Positions 58,149-64,000 of a DNA stretch of 64,000 nucleotides are shown here, in pieces. Position 1 is the first letter of the stretch. Each line of letters begins with the position of its first letter. A program made the position numbers and the translations under genes. The notes under the pieces were generated by a model. The model was not told the DNA's origin and did no database searches. It worked only from the letters and a program-made list of their open reading frames with translations. Source of the stretch: Bactrocera neohumeralis (taxonomy: Eukaryota; Arthropoda; Insecta; Diptera; Tephritidae). Location: positions 67,739,076 through 67,803,075 of the forward strand of contig NC_065923.1 of NCBI RefSeq assembly GCF_024586455.1, read 5' to 3'.

Positions 58149-59672
58149 AGATAGATACCGAGAGTTGAAGAGGGAAGCGCGACGCATTTGCAGACAAAAA
58201 CAGAAAGAGACCGAAATGCGTGAGTACAAAGAGCTTGACAAGCTGGCCGACAGGGCTACGCTCGAAAATTCTGCGAAAAAATGTGCCGATTACCCTTGTA
58301 GAACCCCCAGAGGTGATCTAGTGACTGATGCCCAGAGCATACTAAAATGATGGAGGGAACACTTATTCAGCCTGCTGAACGGCACTGAGCGCATAACATC
58401 AGCAGATGGTGAACCCGATTCCACAATCGATGACAATAAAGCGGACCTTCCACTGTGCGACTATGTAGAAGTTCGAATAGCCATTATCCGTCTGAAGAAC
58501 AACAAAGCGGCGGGGCCGATGGATTGCCGACCGAGCTATTCAAATACGGCGGCGAAAAACTGATAAGGAGCATGCATCAGCTTCTTTTTCGAATATGGTC
58601 TTACGAAAACATGCCCTACGATTGGAACGTAAGTGTGCTCTATCCAATCCATAAAAAGGGAGACACCAACTACCATTGGATAAGCCTCCTCAACATTGCA
58701 TCTAAGGTTCTATCGAGCGTATTGTATGAAAGACTAAAGTTCAACGTCAACAAACTGATTGGAGCAATACCAAAAGCTCCGTCGAGATCGGGAAGAACAT
58801 CTCCGAGCCATTCGATACCAAACGAGGTTTCAGACAAGGCGACTCCCTATCGTGGGATTTCTTCAATCTACTAAATATATACATATATTTATAATTCGAG
58901 CTGCAGAGCTAGAGAGTGAAGGTGCAATCTTCTATACGAGTGTTCATTGGATCAACAACCGCGTCGTTAGTTCTGCTTGCCTCAGACGAGTGTAAGACGA
59001 AATATCTCTTGTCATCTCATCAAATAAATAGTCGCCGCACTAGTGAATTGGCCCCCACGTCACTGTTGAGAGTGATAACTTCGAAGTCGTAGATAATTTC
59101 ATTTATCCTCGAATCAGCATTAACACCAGCAACAACGTCAGCCTCGAAATCCAACGCAGTATAACTCTTGCCAACAGGTGCTACTACGGACTGAGTAGCC
59201 AATTGAGAAGTAAAGTCCTCTCACGACGCACAAAAACCAAACTCTACAAATTACTCTTCTTCCCCGTCCTGCTATATGGTGCAGATGCATGGACAACGGC
59301 AATATCTGATGAGTCGGCGTTACGAGTTTTCGAGAAAAAGGTTCTGCGGCCTTTGCGCATTGGCAACGGCGAATACCGCAGTCGATGAAACGATGAGCTG
59401 TACGATATATATGTATAAGACGACATTGATATAGTTCAGCGAATTAAGAGACAACGGCTACGCTGGCTAGGTCATATCGTCCGAATGGATGGAAACACTC
59501 CAGCTCTGGGAATAATCCACGCAGTACCCGCCGGGGAAGCAAGAAAGAGGAGAACCTTCACTCCGTTGGAAAGACCAGGTGGAGAAGGACCTGGCTACAC
59601 TTGGAATCTCCAATTGGGACCAAACAGCGAAAAGGAAGAACGAGTGGCACGCTGTTGTAAACTCGGCTATAT
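58149..59672 (+). mobile_element. RTE-like LINE, longest copy, internally deleted
   Basis: Opens with GATAGATACCGAGAGTTGAA. Reverse transcriptase finger region: LKNNKAAG-like start, GLPTELFKYGGEKLIRSMHQ, MPYDWNVSVLYPIHKKGD and ISLLNIASKVLSSVLYERLK. Then a deletion jumps from VNKLIG to the region after the first catalytic Asp, and the YADD box is also gone. The C-terminal part keeps LSRRTKTKLYKLLFFPVLLY, SDESALRVFEKKVLRPLRIG and RLRWLGHIVRMDGNTPAL. The RTE label rests on this layout. Confidence 0.8.
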
Positions 59673-62192
59673 TCTTCGAAAATTGTAAGTGAATACCACA
59701 ACCAGTTTTGAAGATGATGAGATTATTTGTAAGAACTTTTTCACATAATATTAAATTTTTCACAAAAATTACTTTTTGTTGGGAAGCAGCCATTTTGTCC
59801 GAAATAAAAATTTATACTAGTCCTTCTATCATTATCTGTATTGATTTATTCTAACAAAAAAGTTTTTTGGGTTTTAGATGATTTTAAACAGAAAAATTTT
59901 CCCAAACACTTCTTTTCAAAGTTCCTCGTGGTGGTCGGCGACGGAGCCAAGGTAATTCAAAAATATAAAAAGAAAACAACAAACACAAGTATTTATGTTT
60001 AAAATGTTCTTTTTCTTTTATTTTAGTATTTTTTTTAGGATTTTTCTTCGATTTTTTTCTCATTAGTAAGAATTATGCTTATAATAACTTATAATACTTT
60101 TTAATGATTTATATATGTATGTACTATAATGTATTATACAACTTAGATTATAAATCAACAGACAGCAATCGCTTGCATGTGTTTTGTGTGTGTGTGTGTG
60201 TGTGTTAATGTCAGCTACATACGACGGCTAGGACTACAATTTTTAGGTTATGTCTGCACTTATCAAGATAATCAATTCTGCTGTTCATATGAACTTATGT
60301 AATCAGCTTATTTTTTAGATTTATAATTAAATGAACTTTAAAAAACTTATGCTGTGGCAAATATTTGTTTATATTAATATAATTTTTTGTATACTAAATA
60401 TTTTATGAAATTCTTTACTTTTTGCGATTGATGTTTGTTGCCAATGGTTTTGTTTGTTGTTCTTATTTTTAATAAAATTTTAAAAATTTTAATTTATGTG
60501 TCTTTTTTAAAACACACATTTTTCCGGCATAATAAAACTGTTTTTATTTTTTCGTTTATTTGGATTTCGTAATTCATTTACTTTTAAACATTAAAATTTG
60601 ATTTGATTTTGTTGCAAGGGCTGACTAAGTTATTTTCCCATTTTTGTTTATTTTTTGTGTTTCTTTTCACATTTTTTAATAATCCGGTTTTTATAATTTT
60701 TCTTCTAAATATTTGTTGTTTTTTTAGTTTGTATTTTTGCAATTTAGTATTAATTTGCAACAAAAATGTAATTATTTTTACAATGAAAGTGGAAAAAATT
60801 AAGTATTTAATTACCTACAGAAAAAATAATAATTTTGACGTTTGGAATTAAAATTTAATTTTTAAACATATTTTTTTGTGGTTTTTGGGATTTTCTGAAT
60901 ATATGTATGTATTTTGTAACTAGAATATTATATTTTTAATGAATTTTATGGAAATTACTGGAATATAATTATGCAGTGCTGCCATATTACGATAAGAATG
61001 CAGGATATTTCAAATGTAAAAATAATAAAAAAAATTAAAAAAAAAATAAAATATTGAAAAAAAAATAAAAATAAAAAAATAATAAAAAAAAAAAAAATAA
61101 AATAAAATATTGAAAAATTATCAATGGAAAATTAAAAATAATATTTAAAAAATAAATAATTTTAAAAATATATTAATAAAACAAGCTAAACAAGTAATAA
61201 TTAATAAAAAATAAATAAGAAAAATTTAAAAACCTAGAAAAAAAATTATAATTAAAAAAAATTGAAATTAAAACAAGTAAATAAAACATAAAAATTTAAA
61301 TTATGATAAAAAAATTTAAAGAGCAAAAATAATACAAAATAAATTAAATATAATTATTGTTCTAACAAAACAAATTAATAATACATTATATTAAATAATT
61401 CGAAGATTATTTTCAAAAAAATTAAAATATAAGTTTTTTGAATTAAGAGTAGATTTTAAAAATAATAAAAAAATAATAAAAAAACAATAAAAAATTATAA
61501 AAATAATAAAACACTAAAAAATAAAAAAAAAAATAAAAAATAAATAAAAATAACAAAACAAAAATTGAAAAATGTAAATTAAGATTAAAAAATTTAAAGA
61601 AAAAAAAGAATAATACATAAATTTAATTACATACATATATAATAAATGATTCAAATATTATTTTCTCAATTTTTTTTATTTCATACAATAATTTTTCAAT
61701 TTTTGTTAATAAGATTTTTAACTTATACACATACATATGTATGTATATTAATAATTTTAAAAATTTAATTTTCATTAAAAATATTTTTTTGGCTACTAAA
61801 ATAAACTTTCGTTAATTAGATAACGTAATTAATTATTAAAAAATATTTAAGATATAAAAAACAGATTTCTTTAAAAACTTAAAATTTTCTTTTTCGTTAA
61901 ATTTTTGTAAGAATTTTCTATATTGCTATAAAAATAAGTGTTATGGGAAATGGAAAGAAGAATTAAAAAAAATATACATACACACACTCGTATAAAAAAC
62001 ATATTATTCTAAATATATTTTATAAACACTATTTTGTCTCAAAAAAAAATTACTTATTTTCGTCAACATTCAGTTTTTAATTTTTTTTATTTGAAAAAAT
62101 TAAAGTATCATTTTTTTTTAAAAATTTTTAATAAAAAAAATATTCAGTTTTATTTCTAAAAGTTGTTTGTTATAAATAAAAAATATATATAC
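59673..62192. other. AT-rich intergenic sequence, no gene seen
   Basis: Mostly A/T runs, especially 61010-61680. A short frame at 60603-60851 is Phe/Leu/Ile-rich low-complexity translation. Confidence 0.5.
60186..60204. repeat. (TG)n microsatellite
   Basis: Nine to ten TG repeats. Confidence 0.9.
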
Positions 62193-62320
62193 ATATGTGA
62201 CCTGGTCTGCGGAAAGGGGGTTTTGGTGTCAAAAAATCAATTTTCACGAGTTTTTTTTTTCACGAGTGGTTTATTTTTAACAGCGGTTTCCCAGAAAACT
62301 AATTTTCGCACGTCACATAT
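62193..62320. mobile_element. MITE, copy 2
   Basis: The left end ATATGTGACCTGGTCT and the interior CGGAAAGGGGG, GGTGTCAAAAAA and TTTTTAACAGC match 12528-12651. The right end CGTCACATAT is a shortened inverted repeat. Length is 128 bp. Confidence 0.8.
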
Positions 62321-62756
62321 TTTCTTAGTTTTAATAAAATTTTGAGTTTTGAAAAAAATTGACGTTTAAATAAAATGAGTTTTCGAAAAAATTAAGTTTT
62401 GAAAAAACTCTAGGTTTTGAAAAATTTTTATGGTTTTTGAAAAAATACAATATCCAAAATAAAAAAAAATAACAATTAATAAAATTTTGAGTTTTGAATA
62501 AAATTGATTTTTTTAAATAAAATTTGAGTTTTTAAAAAAATTTAGGTTTGAAAAAAATTTTTACGATTTAAAAAAAAAATACTATTCGAAAATAAAAAAA
62601 ATATAACGCACCAATAAAATTATTTATTCTCCAAAAATTTGATTATTTCCGACTTCAATTTAAAAAAATATGACACTAGTTAAGAATTTTTATGTATTTT
62701 ATGTAGTTGTTCAATATTTGATGCACCAAAATTTATTTCGAAGCACTAAGCAATAT

Positions 62757-62812
62757 CATTTACATATACATATATGTATGTACATACATATGTATGTATG
62801 TACATATATCTA
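62757..62812. repeat. Palindromic CATA/TATG microsatellite
   Basis: Alternating blocks of CATA and TATG, able to fold back on themselves. Confidence 0.8.
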
Positions 62813-62839
62813 TAATTTTTCAAGACAATATAAATATGG

Positions 62840-63160
62840 TAAATTATAAAAAATTTTAATAAAAAAAATTATATAAAAATTTTATTAAAAATTATATAAA
62901 AATTTTATTAAAAAAATTATATAAAAATTTTATTTAAAAAAATTATATAATTATATAAAATTTTTTATGAAAAAATTATATAAAAAAAATTATATATTAA
63001 AAAAAATTATATTAAAATTTTATTTTTATTAAAAAAAATTATATATATTAAAAAAAAAATTGTATTAAAAAAAAATTATATAAAAATTTAAAAAAAAATA
63101 TAAAATTAATTGTATTAAAAAAAAATTATATAAAAATTTTAATGAAAAAATATTTAAAGA
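62840..63160. repeat. AAAAATTATATAAAAATTTT tandem array
   Basis: About a dozen units of 20 to 35 bp made of AATTATATAAAAATTTTATT variants. Confidence 0.8.
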
Positions 63161-64000
63161 AAATTCTAAAATAAGAATGGCACTAATAACCCAATAATAA
63201 TATAAGATAAAGATATTTTTACGAATCCGTTTCGAACGAAAAATGTAAAAACAAATTATGACACGAATAAGCCATTTAAAGCAAAGGAGCTGCATGCATA
63301 TTAGAGCAGGTCGATTACAGTGAGCTAAAAGGAAAAAGAAAAAAATCGCATATCAGGGAAATATTCTACGCATCATCCTTAGAGTCCTAAGAGACTATGA
63401 GTCTAAAACCGGTTTCAAGCCAGCGATGTTTAAGGCGAAGTTTGTTAGGGATTATAAAGATTTTCGTCAGTTTTTGAAATATTTCTTCAATTTATGACAT
63501 TCTATTGATCATTTGTCGGAATCAGCCAGATCGGACAATTATATCACATATCTCCCGTACCACCGATAATTCAGATTTTTTAAACCTCGCGATTTAATAG
63601 TAAAAAAAATCAACCTGCACTAATGCATACATATACCTACATACATACATACATACATATGTATGTGTATAAGTTCTTGATTTCTTCAAGAAGTATTATT
63701 GTTTTGGCATTCAGCAGTCTCTTGACGTTGTAAATGACAGATTTTGCTAACAGGCGTTTCAGACAGCCGTCTAATTGAGTCAATTAGCATTTTACATACA
63801 TATGCATAACAGTATAAACAATTGACTAAATAAACGGTACAGTTTCAATACGCTAAACATTTAAAATTGTCCATAAATGTTGTCAATATATATAAAATAG
63901 TGCCGTTATAAGCCAAAATTTTATACAAAAATCCACCAAATAATGCAAAAATGTCACAGAGAAGTATGCAACGTAATAGAAACAAGGAAAAAACTACAAA
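63161..64000. other. Intergenic, nothing recognised
   Basis: No supported coding frame. A CATA microsatellite is at about 63635-63662. Confidence 0.4.

Overview
The window is nuclear DNA from a higher fly, most likely a tephritid fruit fly. Signs of this are short intron-split genes on an AT-rich background, two perfect TATCGATA (DREF-type) promoter motifs, many INE-1/DINE-1-like repeats, and at least five mariner copies with the D,D41D spacing I associate with the rosa lineage from Ceratitis. The assignment rests on content only. No rRNA, tRNA or CRISPR array was seen.

Host genes. (1) The 3' part of a cytosolic Hsc70 gene (1546-3272, +) starts at a clear splice acceptor and ends in EEVD; its first exon is not in the window. 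(2) A single-pass membrane protein gene on the minus strand runs from 36073 to 18384 and can be assembled from seven exons. It has a low-complexity extracellular part, two six-cysteine EB-like modules on separate symmetric exons, one membrane segment and a long Ser/Gly/Gln-rich tail. Every junction keeps frame except exon 5 to exon 6, where a short exon may be missing. (3) A gene for an unrecognised 363-residue protein (36842-37933, +) is divergent from gene 2, with the paired DRE motifs between them. (4) A possible 108-nt in-phase exon lies at 39498-39605.

Mobile DNA fills much of the rest: 5'-truncated or broken LINEs of two kinds (an RTE-like type with a conserved 3' end, and a Jockey/R1-type with RNase H and a zinc-knuckle-like motif); mariner remnants of several lineages; INE-1/DINE-1-like elements with an internal 154-bp repeat; a second companion family starting with TTCGGGTGCAACCGAA; a MITE with two copies (12528-12651, 62193-62320), one nested in another inverted-repeat element; and a short repeat of about 110 bp with a GTT-rich head and a foldable core, present five times. 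Nesting is common: two INE elements are split by mariners, another holds two copies of the short repeat, and a mariner holds a third.

The 9-kb intron 5 of gene 2 (20485-29606) carries a 1.8-kb AT-rich degenerate array (21540-23300), a 40-bp array (23638-23795) and a 120-148 bp array (24196-25020). The last two share one 13-bp core in opposite orientation. Intron 6 is almost wholly a minisatellite of about 100 bp. The right end (59700-64000) is AT-rich with simple repeats and no gene that I can support.
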